Shown here one piece after another: positions 1 through 10,837 of a DNA stretch of 64,000 nucleotides. Numbering within the stretch: position 1 is the stretch's first letter; every line of letters begins with the position of its first letter. This DNA is from Selaginella tamariscina. Lineage: Eukaryota > Streptophyta > Lycopodiopsida > Selaginellales > Selaginellaceae. The stretch is taken from positions 157,695-221,694 of the forward strand of contig PUQB01000379.1 in NCBI GenBank assembly GCA_003024785.1, written 5' to 3'. The position numbers were made by a program, and so were the translations under genes. The notes under the pieces are model-generated. The model was not told the DNA's origin and made no database searches. It saw nothing but the letters and a program-made list of their open reading frames with translations.

Positions 1-75
1 TTCTTTAAGACTTGGGACTGGATTACACAATCAAGATAGAAGGAGACACACTTTAGAGAGGGTTACGAGGGTCTT

Positions 76-588
76 TTGGAGCTAAAGATAAAGTTGCCAA
101 TACCTTTTATACATGTTCCAGGGATAGAACTGCATGGTGCTAAGGAGCAGCCTTTGATCTTCAAAATGACAGTTGAGGGACTAGGTTCAAGAGTTGACTA
201 CATCAAAAGGTGTCAAAGTGGAGGAGATCTTCACAATCAATGGGTTTTGGACCACACACACCGTATACCAGACTGGGCAACAATTGGAATACATCTTTAT
301 GATCCATTGTAAGTTGTAGAACACTTCATAACACTTTCTATTCTTTGTTATTTAATGCTTTCTTACAGCGTCAGATCCATGGTCACTATAGCTTATGCAG
401 ATATGTGCCACGAAGATAATGTTGCATTGCTGAAGTTCTTGAACACAATGTTAAAGGTTTGTAAGAAACAAGGTTTGAAGAATGTAAACTTTGCTGGTTT
501 CATGTCGGATGAGGCTAGAGCAATATGGATAGCTTTGCATCAAGTATTCAACAACGGAGCAAAGATGAAAGGAAGGGAAAGAAGCTGT
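76..588 (+). pseudogene. Transposase-like relic, 5' part (split by C1)
   Basis: Two open segments (76-312 and 355-588) look like the 5' half of one decayed gene. The second has a plant transposase-like stretch (FAGFMSDEARAIW, then VFNNGAKMKGRERSC) that stops exactly where retroelement C1 begins. The same reading continues at 6553 beyond C1, so one gene was split by the insertion. MULE/FAR1-like affiliation rests mainly on the SWIM-like finger in the 3' half. The segment begins before the window or is truncated; no clean start codon is seen. Function is not assignable beyond transposase-derived. Confidence 0.5.
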
Positions 589-1136
589 TGTCACGACCCG
601 ATACAGGATGCAGGATACAGGATATGGATTACAGGATATGCCTATAGGATATACCTACAGGATATGCATGCAAGATATTCCTACAGGATATACCTACAAG
701 ATATTCTTATAGGATATGCTTATAGGATATACCTATAGGATATGCCTACAGGATATTTCTATAAGATATACCTACAGGATATTCCTACAGGATATGCCTA
801 TAGGATATACTATAGGATATGCTTAGAGGATAAGGGTCATTATTTTTAGCTCATGACCAGATTAGACATGACCAGATTAGCTTGGAGTTGTGAGTATAAA
901 AGCTCCGACCTAATTGTTGTACAATCAATTACTATTAGCATTAGTCTTTCTACGATCAATCTTGTCTTGTCTTGTTCTTGTCTTATCTTGCTCCTTGCCT
1001 CTTACTCTTGTCTTGTTTCTGGTTCTTAGTTCCTATCATGCTCTAGTTCCTGTCCTACTCCTTGTCCTACTTCTGAGTCAAGCTTCCTTATTTTCGGAAT
1101 CCTGCTCACTTCTTGTTCCTAAATCGTGGCTTGACA
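589..1136 (+). repeat. 5' LTR of C1
   Basis: TG...CA-bounded LTR of 548 bp. The first 250 bp are a degenerate array of ACAGGAT/ATAGGATAT words, most likely U3. A TATA box (tataaa, 895-900) precedes the expected RNA start. The last part is rich in TCTTG/TCCTG words. The primer-like motif present in C2 is altered here at two positions (near 924). Confidence 0.85.
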
Positions 1137-1138
1137 GT

Positions 1139-1151
1139 TTGATAGTAACTG
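1139..1151 (+). promoter_or_regulatory. Putative self-priming primer-binding site of C1
   Basis: TTGATAGTAACTG lies 2 nt after the 5' LTR, where a tRNA-primed element would carry TGG... It is the exact reverse complement of CAGTTACTATCAA at 6350-6362 in the C1 3' LTR, 28 bp downstream of the TATA box at 6322. See the finding on self-priming. Confidence 0.7.
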
Positions 1152-1233
1152 CTTTCATAGCTTTCCAATTTTCAGCTATTATTTTTTTCCTTGATTCTTC
1201 TCCTTCTTTTTCTCCTCTTTTTTTTCATAGATC

Positions 1234-4200
1234 ATGACCGATTTTGAGCAATTTCAACGCGAGCACCAAATATTGCTTCATGAGCTGGCCACTTTGCGCC
1301 AAGTGGTCACAGATCTGCAAGGTTTTACCAACACGGCGCATGCAGCTGCTGATGCATCTTCCAAGGCTGCTGCGCAGGCTCTTTCAAGCATCCGTGGTTT
1401 CCTCTCCATTGAACACTTCTTCGGAGCCAAAGATTAGCATATCAAAAAGTTCAATGGCAATCGTGCTAATTTACAAGGGTTTCTGAATCAGATCAGGCTT
1501 TTGATTCACATGCAACCACACTGCTACTCGACTGATGCACAAAAGGTTGGCCTTTTGGCATCCCTACTAGTTAGATCTCCATGGGCTTGGGTTGCTCCTT
1601 TGTTGAAGCGTGACGACCCATTGATGGAAGACTTTGAAGTTTTCGTGGCTGCCTTTGAAGCTTGCTTTGGAGATCCCGATAAATACCGTTCCGCATGCAT
1701 GAAGTTACGAAAGCTCACACAAGGATCTCGACCAACTTCCGTCTATGCATCCGAATTTCAGCAACTTTGCACGAACATTCCATAGGATGAAATTGCATTG
1801 ATTAAACACTTCCGTTTTGGGTTGAGGGATGACGTGAAGGACCTTCTTCTTACGTTACTGGATGCCAAACATTAGTGGAGATCATGCAGCAAGTTGTTCG
1901 CTGCGACAACATTTTGTTCGAGCGTCGTTAGGAAAAATCCCGTCAACAGTTCCTGCAAACCAATCCTGGAGCTGTGGTACATACTCTTGCGACACCTTCT
2001 GGAGTAGTTCCTATGGAGGTTGAGAAATACAAGCATGGCTCATTTTTTGCTGATGAGAAACAATGTCGCCGCAGTGAGAATCTATGTTTGTATTGTGGTG
2101 AAGCAGGACACAAGGCGGCGGAATGTCCTATTAAAGCCAAGAAGTTCAAGACGTGTGAAGTTGAAGCTTAAGTTCAGCCGGAAAACCTCAATGTTCACTT
2201 CGTCTAGGAGCCACGAAGTTGGACGTAGGTGCAGGCTCCATTGGTGCTGCTCATACCATTCCATCACTCAAGTTTCTTGTACACATTCATCTCAATAATC
2301 GAGAGCTCAAGGAGTTTGCCTGTTAAACACTATGCAAATGCATGCTTCATGGATACACTTTTGTAACTCAACATGGCATTTCGGTGGTGAAGTTGAAGTG
2401 CAGTTCTTATAAAGGTGGCCGATGGTTGTCTGATTGCTTCTGGCGCAGTTACCCATGCTACCAAACCTCTCTCTTGCAGTCATGGCTCATTCAACTGTTC
2501 GATTTCCTTCAACTTGATCAAGACTCAGTTGACTCCCATCATTTTGGGCATGCCATGGTTCATTGTTGCAAATCCTCAGATCGACTGGAGGTCTAGGACA
2601 CTCACATTTTCCTCTCTGGCAACTAGGATCAATCCTGTACCTTCCTGTGTGCAGGATACATCCTTAGTGTCTGAGGCAGTACAAGCTATAGGATTGACCC
2701 TGTTCTTATATCAGTGTTGAAGACTCCTCCTCGACAGGATTCACCTCATGTCAGTTCCTCAGCACATCCGCAGGCTCTCTCCACTCCTGTAAGTTTGCAG
2801 ATTCCTGTACAGGGTTCTTCCAATCCTGTATCAGTGTCGAAGGTTCCTCCTCAACAGGATCCACCTTTATTGGTTCGTCAGCACACTCACAGGCTCTCCT
2901 CACTCCTGTGCATCCACGGACTTCTATACAGGATTCTTCAATCCTGTACACTTTCAACATCACACATATCTCCCAATTGCCTCTTTTCATTACTCTTCTT
3001 CTATTCCACCCCCAAGATCCTTCCTCTTTTTCAATCACAGCTCCCTCCTTCTCCTCTCCGAGTTCTTACCACTACCATGCATGAACTTGCCACTGACCTG
3101 CTCCTTTTCATCTTTTTGCCTTCCAAGTAACTCCTACGTCCTCTTCTACCTTTCTGTATCTACTCCCCTGTTTTTCAATCTCCTTCTTCTGTTCCTTCTT
3201 CTCCTCTTCCTTCTTCCCTGCCATCCAAGTATCACTCCTTTAGGATGTTTTTGACAAGCACAAGGCTGCAGTTCTTCTGTTCACAGGTCCTACGACTGTC
3301 CTATCGATCTTGTGGAAGGAAAGACTCCACCATTCGGACGATTTATGCACTGTCACTACAGAATTGGAGGTTCTTCGTTAGTACATCGAGGAAACTTGGC
3401 ATCCGGCTTCATTCACACTCAAAGTCCCCTGCAGAGCACCTATCTTCTTTGTCAAGAAGAAAGATGGAGTTTACGTTTGGTTGTGGACTACAAAGGTTTG
3501 AATCAAGTCACCATTCGAATCGGTACCCGTTGCCATTGATCCGGAACTTCAATCGGCTGTAAGGAGCAAAGGTGTTCACGAAGATCGACTTACAGGGGCT
3601 TACAATCTTGTACGGATTCGTCCAGGCGATGAATGAAACTGCCTTTCGTACAAGGTATGGACACTTCGAGTACATGGTGATGCCTTTCGGACTTACCAAT
3701 GCCCCAACCGTGTTCCAACACATGGTGAACGACATCTTTCGTACTTCTTGGACCAGTTTGTGGTAATCTACCTCATGACATTTTATTTTCTCCAAGGACC
3801 AGGCTCATGACAAGCATGTATGACTAGTCTTACAGAGGCTTCGCGAGCATGGCCTGTATGCGAAGTTGGAAAGTGTTTCTTCGACAGGATACTGTGGAGT
3901 TCTTGGGCTACATCGTCTCTCCTATGGCGTTTCCATGGACATGCACAAGGTGAAGACTATCACGAAGTGGGACAGGCCCAAGTCTATACGAGACGTATAA
4001 TGTTTCCTTGGCTTTGCAAACTTCTACAAGCATTTCATACAGGACTTCTCCAAGCGTGTACTTCCACTCACAACTCACAAGCGCACAGGAGTGTTCTCTT
4101 GGTCCGACAAGGCGGAACATGCATTCACAACACTCAAGGACGCCTTCACAAGCTCCGATTTTAGCACATCCTGATCCTTCTCGTTTCTTCTTCGTTGAAG

Positions 4201-6112
4201 CAAATGCCTCGATTTTGTAGTAGGATCTGTTTTATCACAAGTTGGAGAAGACAAGTTGCTTCATCTGTAGCTTTTCACTCTCGTAAGTTCCTTTCGGTGG
4301 AGATCAATTACGAGATTCATGACAAGAACTCAAGGCCATTGTGATTCGTTCGAGGAGTGGCATTTCCTGGACTTACCATCCTAAATCAATTCTTACGGAT
4401 CACAAGAACCTGGAGTATTTTCAAACGGCTCGAGTTCTCAGTCGGCGACAGCTAGGTGGGCGGAGTTCCTATCACGTTTTGATTTTCATCATCTACAGGC
4501 CTGGTTTTCGAAATGGCAAGGCGGATGCATTGTTAGGCGCTCTTACCTTGCACCGACCCCGCATCCTGCATATACTGTCAAAAGCAAGTGTTGTTGGGTC
4601 TTGATCGACTTGACAAGTTCATCAGGCTCCAGCAGATTCCACACTCCTACAGGACATCCGTTTGCAGTTGGCTATAGACGACTTGGCAAAGTTTTCACAC
4701 ATTAGTCCTGACATCGCAAGTTCCTCTTCCTCCAGTTCTGTACAGACTATAAGTTGTTTGCCATACAGATGGACTCATGTACCAGGAAGGTCTCTTGTAC
4801 GTTCCTGTTGGTGTTTACAGGACTCATGTGGTATAGGATTGTCATGATACCCCGGCTACAGACATTTTGGTGTGGCCAAGACAATTGAGTTGGTGACTCG
4901 CAACTATTATGGCCTGGGTTGCAGGTTTTGTGGACAAGTTTGTACGGAGTTGTGACACCTGCAATAGGTCGAAGATGCCTCGTCACGCGCCTTTTGGTCT
5001 TCTTCGTCCTCTTCCTGCTCCTTCTACTCCTTGGAATTCATTTTTATGGATTTCCTCACAGATCTTCCTCCTTCTCGTGGATTTGATGCAGTTCTTGTGT
5101 GGTTGACCGTTTCACCAAACAGGTCATTTCCTACCATGTCACAAGACTGCTACAGGCCAGACAACCGTTGAGTTGGTGATCCGTGAAGTATTCCGACACC
5201 ATGGTCTCCTGAGAGCATTGTTTCTGATCGAGGTCCACAATTCATGTCCAAGTTTTGGCGAGAATTTCTCCGGAGTCTACAGGTTAAAGCGGACCTTTCT
5301 TCAGGATACCATCACAAACTGATGGGCAGTCAGAACGCACGATTCAAACCTTGAAGCAATATCTTTGCTGCTTCATTAGTTACCAACAGGACAACTGGTT
5401 GGACCTTCTTCCAATGGCGGAGTTTGCCTACAACAACTCCGTTCACGCATCTACAGGCCAGACACCTTTCTTTGCTCTTACAAGCTACCATCCACGTTTT
5501 GACTTTGCTCCTCCTGCTTCTCCTTCTTCTGCTCCTACAGTACAGGATCGTCTCCAGCATCTTCGTCAGGTACATGAGGATCTCCGGGTTCATCTTCAGC
5601 AGGCACAGGAACGGTACAAGCATCATGCTGATGCTCATCGTCAACCAGCACCTGCATACAAGATTGGTGCAGGTGATCTCGTCGTGGCATATTCGCACCA
5701 ACAGGCCTTCTTCTAAGTTGATTTTCAACGATTGGGCCCTTACAGGATTGCGGTTAGGTCAATCCTGTAGCTTTCCGACTCGAGTTACCATCTACGGTGA
5801 AATTCATCTTGTTTCACACCTCTTTGTTGGAGCCGTATCATCCTTCTTCTCTTCCTGGTCGTGCTTCTTCTCCTCCCCCTCCTATGGTCATTGACAGTGA
5901 ACCTGAGTACAAAGTTGCAGCCATCCTTGATTCTCGTCTTCATCACCGCCAATTCAATACTTGGTGGATTGGAAAGGTTATTTGACTACCGATCGCACTT
6001 GGGAACCTATATCCAACTTACTCCATGCTTCTTCCAAAGTTGCTCTTTCCATCGGCATTATCCTGTTAAACCAGGTCCCAAGACTCGTGGAACTCGTCTT
6101 AAGAGGAGGTGC
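1234..6112 (+). pseudogene. Decayed gag-pol of C1
   Basis: Gag begins at ATG 1234 (MTDFEQFQREHQ) and carries a CCHC zinc knuckle (CLYCGEAGHKAAEC) near 2085-2130. RT pieces lie near 3470-3770 (MPFGLTNAP), RNase H near 4300-4530, integrase zinc-finger and core pieces at 4850-5480, and chromodomain remnants near 5880-6100. No reading frame stays open across a whole domain. Order and sequence follow C2 closely, so C2 is the best reference for it. There is no coding potential. A short purine-rich tract (aagaggaggtgc) abuts the 3' LTR at 6113. Confidence 0.88.
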
Positions 6113-6552
6113 TGTCACGATCTGATACAGGATGTAGGATACAGGATACGGGTTATAGGATATGCCTATAGGATATGCCTGCAAGATATGCCTACAGGAT
6201 ATTCCTGATATACCTACAGGATATACCTACAGGATATGCCTATAGGATATACTACAAGATATGCCTAGAGGATAAGGGTCACTATTTTTAGCTCATGACC
6301 AGATTAGCTTGGAGTTGTGAGTATAAAAGCTCCGACCTAATTGTACAATCAGTTACTATCAACACCAGTCTTTTACGATTAATCTTGTCTTATTCTTGTC
6401 TTGTCTTGCTCCTTGCCTCTACTCTTGTCTTGTTCCTAGTTCCTAGTTCCTAGTTCCTGTCCTGCTCCAGTTCTTGTCCTGCTTCTTGTCCTGCTTTTGA
6501 GTCAAGCTTCCTTGTTCTCGGAATCCTGCTCACTCTAGATCGTGGCTTGACA
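6113..6552 (+). repeat. 3' LTR of C1
   Basis: 440 bp, TGTCACGA...TTGACA. TATA box tataaaag at 6322-6329; primer-like CAGTTACTATCAA at 6350-6362. It is shorter than the 5' LTR because part of the ACAGGAT array is missing. Confidence 0.85.
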
Positions 6553-7990
6553 GCTGTTTGTCACTTTATGCAATCTGTGTGTCAAGTGACAAAGAAATGG
6601 ATCATAGAAAAACATCATGAAGAACACATGAAGCTTGCTCGTGCTTGGCCTGCAACTCTAAATGAACAATCCAAAAAGGAACAACTAGCAATTCTTGAGT
6701 CTTTTTGGGAAGGACAAGCATCAAACATTTGTGCTTTAAAGACATGGCTGTCTTGGTGGATCAGGCATGAGGACCACAACAAACAATGCAGAAGTGATTC
6801 ACGCGAGAGCAAGAAGAGCAAGATTGGCCAAAAGAGTACCACTGCTAGAGGCAAAAATGTTAGACCTCACTGATGCAGTTCTGTAGAGTGCGAAGGTGAA
6901 AGCAGTGATAGAAGGGAGGTATATAGGGTCAGGTCCTTCAAAGGAAACTCTATTGAAACAAGTACAACACAAACTCTCTGAGGGGAAAAGTGTATCTCCA
7001 TCAACAATTATCAATCTGGTGGAAGACGAGGAACACTTAACCAGCCCGAAGTTCACGAGTACCACTAACGTTTGAGTGCAAACTATCAGAAGAACAATCA
7101 CAGGAACAGAACAGTCTGATACTCAACGTTCACATAGACATGATATAGAGTACACAGAGCGGGTGGTACAAAACAACATGAGAAAGAGGTTAAGGTTTGA
7201 AGAGGTTTTGGAGAAAGAGATTGCATAAATAGAGTGGGCCATCAGATGAATTGGAGCATCTAGTAAGGTTAAGTGTTTGAGGATGAATTGGGAAGGAACT
7301 GCTTTGTGTGGAAAACCAATCAGTTATCCAAGCAGAGTGTCAGCACCAGGATTTTACGAAAAATGAATGTACAGTATGTATGGGGAATGAGGAGTATGTA
7401 CAACAAATGATGTGGTTCTGCCCAAGAGATTCTGGGTGTTTCACGCGGCCAAACGGCAAAATTCTTTAGTTAAGAATTCTAGCACCACCAACGGTTTAAC
7501 CTATGCTCAAAGAAACAAAGCTGACAACTGAGGAGGTCAGAGAATTATAGGATGTATGCTTTGTTTTGGAAGGTTTACAGGGGATGGTAGCAAGAGTGGA
7601 CGAGGATCAGAAGGACAAAACACCATTGCCACCACGTGGAGTTGGATCTACAACAATTCCACCTTTCAAAAGACATGGTTCGAACTCCAACAAAAATGTC
7701 CAAGGAACAATAGAAGAATTTTCAAGACATTTTTAAGTTGAGTGAGAAATGTTGAAGTGACAGTTAAAGGACGGAAGGAAGCTTTTATTGTCTCAGCAGG
7801 AAATGACTTTGCAAAAGTGACTATTAATACTTATCCTGCATGCAATTATTCTACTTTCTAAAAGAGCAAAAGCTGGAGCCCATGTGTACACATGTACTTT
7901 GGCTATAGTCGTGTGCTTGGATTAAACCCAAACGTCACATACTTTTTACAAAGGCTCTTGCTTAGTGAGATGGAGGTCCACTGTTTGCTT
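6553..7990 (+). pseudogene. Transposase-like relic, 3' part with SWIM-like finger
   Basis: Continuation of the gene broken by C1. The first 320 bp are open (HFMQSV, KKWIIEKHHEEHMK, WWIRHEDHNKQ), then scattered stops interrupt the frame. Near 7820-7900 one frame gives a Cys-rich stretch (PACNYSTF, stop, KSKSWSPCVHMYFG) resembling the C-x-C...C-x-H SWIM zinc finger of MULE and FAR1-type transposases. A basic Lys/Arg-rich segment lies at 6790-6870. The gene is dead through several stops and frameshifts. It could be a domesticated FAR1-type gene rather than a mobile transposase; the sequence does not decide. Confidence 0.5.
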
Positions 7991-8548
7991 GTCAATTGTA
8001 GCAGGGTTCATGCACCAGTGCTACAGGGTTAAATGGTATACATTGTTTAAATATTAACTTATTAAACTTTTTTATATAGTATTAAAAAAAAATTTCAAAA
8101 ATTTAAATGATTTATTTGTTGGTTGGTGAATATAGCATATTAAAAAAACTTATATAAAAAAATATTCTTGAAAATATTCCAAAATATGCTAAAATATACC
8201 TGAAATACTAGAATATTCTGAAGCCTCCTGAGCCCGATCCTCCCTTTCACCGAGACCCCACATTGAACGTTTAAAGTACTTTGCAACGATCAATCCTCCT
8301 GCTCTTGTTGATGTTTTTGAGCCATCCAATGCACGGAGTAGTGTAAAGATCCTACGGTTAACGAACTGGATGAGTCAACCATATATGACCACTGTGTGTA
8401 ACTAATAATACACACACATACTTTACACGTTCAATTTAACAATATTATTACCCGACAACAGAACAAACAAACGTCCCACGAAACTTTCGTGGGCAACTGA
8501 GACTGAGACCTAATTGTACAGATGTCTGCTCTACACTATAAACAGCTA
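7991..8548. other. AT-rich spacer
   Basis: No gene recognised. 8040-8220 is very AT-rich with repeated aatatt words. 8400-8548 is probably the 3' flank of the LEA2 gene on the minus strand. Confidence 0.6.
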
Positions 8549-9871
8549 TCAAAAGTCGTTCCCTTTGAGCTGAACGTCCTGGCTCAAAATGTCGTTGCTA
8601 ACGGGATCCACTTTAATGTCGTAGCCTACTGCAGCCTGCAACTCATCAACCATTACAAATAAAAAATTTGCACACAACCAAACCAACCCACACTTACCTT
8701 GATATGTGGTTTCAACCACCAAATGCCCATATTCCCATTAAACTCAATCACAGCGTTCATAGGAACTTCCCTCTTGGAAACATCGCTCAGAAGCTGTGCC
8801 GAGTTATAAGCAATCTCGGCTCCTCTCAGATTCAAATTGGCTTGAATGGTGGACGCGTCCCGAGCTGCAATCTCACCCCCATCAAGTTCTCCCCTGCAAA
8901 CTTCGTAGCCGTAGTAAAACACGTATACCGTGATCTTGTCGTATTTGACTCCCACCACGTTTCTGTTTCTAATATTGAGCTCCAGGGAAAAGTTAATGTC
9001 CAATACCACTTCAGGGATGTAGGAATTCTCTGCAAATTTGCTGTCTGCTGATAGGCCCAGAAGCTGGAAATTCTGCACTGTGATCTCCGGAATCTTCGGC
9101 CACAGTATCCAAACCACTGTCGCCAGCACAAGGAGCCCAACTCCCACCACCAAAGCAATCATGTACCAATTGCTCATTGAAAACTTGCTTTTGCTCAGCA
9201 GCAAAAGCAAGGGGTGTTCCACCAATTCTGGTCCTCCTGCCCGGCACTGCTCCTGGAGAATCTCATTGTTGCTTAGATCGACAACCAGATAACAGGACAC
9301 CGTGCCCTGGATGGATTCCAAATGGTTAGTAGAGATACCATTTGAGCTTGCAAGGAAAACTGACCTTAACGTGTGGATTGAGTAAAAGAATTCCAATGTT
9401 ACCCGAGAAATCAGCTGTAATGGTCACTGGAATTAAATTACGAGAGGCATCCGAGATGAGCTGAGCAACATGCTTGACAGCTGTCACGCCTTCTACTTTG
9501 ACATGAGCAGTGAGGTTGACAGAGCTCCTGGCAGGAAGGGCCGATGATTTAGAAGACGCAGTGCCAATCTCATCACCACGGTAGGAAATGTAGAGCATGA
9601 GCTGATCATAGCGGATGCTAAAGAAGTTGAGGTTGTTCGCTTCAATCCACATAGCAAGTTCAACATCCAGGTGCACTCCTGAACTTGTGTTTACATTCAT
9701 TCCTTTCAAGTCCACATTTACAACACGGATCTCAACTTGTCTAGGCCACAGGAAGAATACTGAAATTGCCAGCGTCAGAAACACCAAACACAGACACCAT
9801 GGCTTTAAACGTATCCTGCCACTTGATCGCGGCTGCCGATAGTAGGAGGGAAGCTCCTCGTAATCAGCCAT
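8549..9871 (-). CDS. Double LEA2-domain membrane protein (two LEA14/NHL-like units in one frame)
   Basis: Three exons: 9365-9871, 8698-9306 and 8549-8635. Introns are 58 and 62 bp, both GT-AG and both phase 0. The product is about 400 aa. ATG 9871 opens MADYEELPSYYR, then a membrane segment (about 23-42, ending in FFLWPRQ) and a LEA2 domain ending NPHVK. Exon 2 completes that domain (VDLSNNEILQEQC) and then runs on without a stop into a second membrane segment (MIALVVGVGLLVLATVVW) and a second LEA2 domain ending KPHIK; exon 3 supplies DPVSNDILSQDVQLKGNDF. Each unit has its intron at the same place, so this is a tandem duplication whose first stop codon was lost, or two genes if an internal start at 9177 is used. 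LEA2/NHL proteins are membrane-anchored stress and defence proteins; the role here is inferred from family. Confidence 0.85.
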
Positions 9872-9902
9872 CCCTTCCTTGTGGTTAATCTGGGGTTAGT
9901 CC

Positions 9903-9925
9903 CATATATATGTCGTCACCACGTG
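9903..9925 (-). promoter_or_regulatory. TATA and ABRE/G-box of the LEA2 gene
   Basis: A TATA-like tatata (about 9905-9910) sits 34 bp upstream of the ATG. CACGTG at 9920-9925 reads ACACGTGG on the gene strand, an ABRE-type G-box typical of ABA-responsive LEA genes. The regulation itself is inference. Confidence 0.5.
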
Positions 9926-10219
9926 TCGCGGATGCCACTTGTAGAACATGCCCAATGCCACACAGACAGGTCGGCTTGACATGTTTAGCTCCCGGATTGG
10001 GTGACCTTAATCACGTTGAATTAAGACATGGTGACAGGCCTTTTGCATTACTATCAGCCAAACCTAATGTAAAGACACCCATATGTGTTTAAACTGCAGT
10101 GGAGACAGATTTTGGCCATGCAATGACAATAAAACCATTATCTCTGCTTCCGATTCAAGATGAACAGAACAGGTACATTGCTCAGAATACTCTGATTTCC
10201 ACGTATAGCGAATGTCCGG
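9926..10219. other. Intergenic, no gene recognised
   Basis: Low-coding sequence between the LEA2 promoter and a PPR fragment. No conserved motif was recognised. Confidence 0.5.
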
Positions 10220-10620
10220 GACTTCCATCATGACGTGATTTCCTGGAGAATGGAAAGAGTTTGATGGCCCTGGATCTTTTGAACGTGCACCAAACTGGGA
10301 AACGGTAACTGGCCTTAACAACCGACACTGAGTCGACAAGGAGACACCATTCATAGACAAGCAAGACATGTTTGTGGCAAGCACCCCTGTTGTGTGGTGA
10401 CATGCTACATGCACGCGATGTTTTCAATGGAATGATGCAATCCTGGAACATTATAATTCTTGGGTATGTGGATAACAGAGAGTGTCGGGTGGACATGGAC
10501 AGCATGTTCAATAGCATGCACATGGACAGCGTGTTCAATAGCATGCACTGCACCCCAAACCACGTTGGGAGCATCACAAAATGGACAAAGAATCCATCGT
10601 CGAGTTTGCAAGCTTGGTAG
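10220..10620 (+). pseudogene. PPR repeat fragment
   Basis: PPR-like words appear in shifting frames: HDVISW near 10228, then ARDVFNGMMQSWNIIILGYV at about 10410-10475. Frames break repeatedly and there is no start. The segment 10494-10547 is a tandem duplication of a 27-bp unit encoding MDSMFNSMH and MDSVFNSMH. It is probably a broken copy of a P/PLS-type pentatricopeptide gene, a family greatly expanded in lycophytes. It lies opposite the 3' flank of the galactosyltransferase gene. Confidence 0.5.
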
Positions 10621-10837
10621 GCAGAGGTTTGCATGGCGCCGCGATGCGCCCGGAGGGTTTTGGGGCTAGCAGCACGTGTCAGGTGTTTAGTGCGCAAATG
10701 AACAGTGTTACATCCTGTAGCCATGGAGGAGCTACGGTATTATGGTATTAACCATACATGTGAGGAAGCTATGGCAGGTATAAACTCGATATCAGTTTGA
10801 GAGAAGATATGCATTTGAATATAGGAAGAAATAAAGG

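Larger units (their letters stand above)
589..6552 (+). mobile_element. Ty3/gypsy element C1, decayed full-length copy
   Basis: Complete but degenerate LTR retrotransposon in + orientation. The left LTR starts TGTCACGACC at 589 and ends TTGACA at 1136; the right LTR runs 6113-6552. The element is flanked by the 5-bp target duplication GCTGT (584-588 and 6553-6557). Gag, protease, RT, RNase H, integrase and chromodomain relics follow in order, with many stops and small deletions. It is the same family as C2 at 28184-34601. Size is 5,964 bp against 6,418 bp in C2, mostly through small deletions. Confidence 0.9.

Noticed and set aside
640..830. Evenly repeated ACAGGATAT words, CRISPR-like at first sight
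   Set aside because: Units overlap and vary with no unique spacers; they lie inside an LTR of a eukaryotic retroelement.
8668..9051. 127-codon + strand frame opposite the LEA2 gene
   Set aside because: Antisense shadow; the minus strand has spliced LEA2 exons with conserved motifs.
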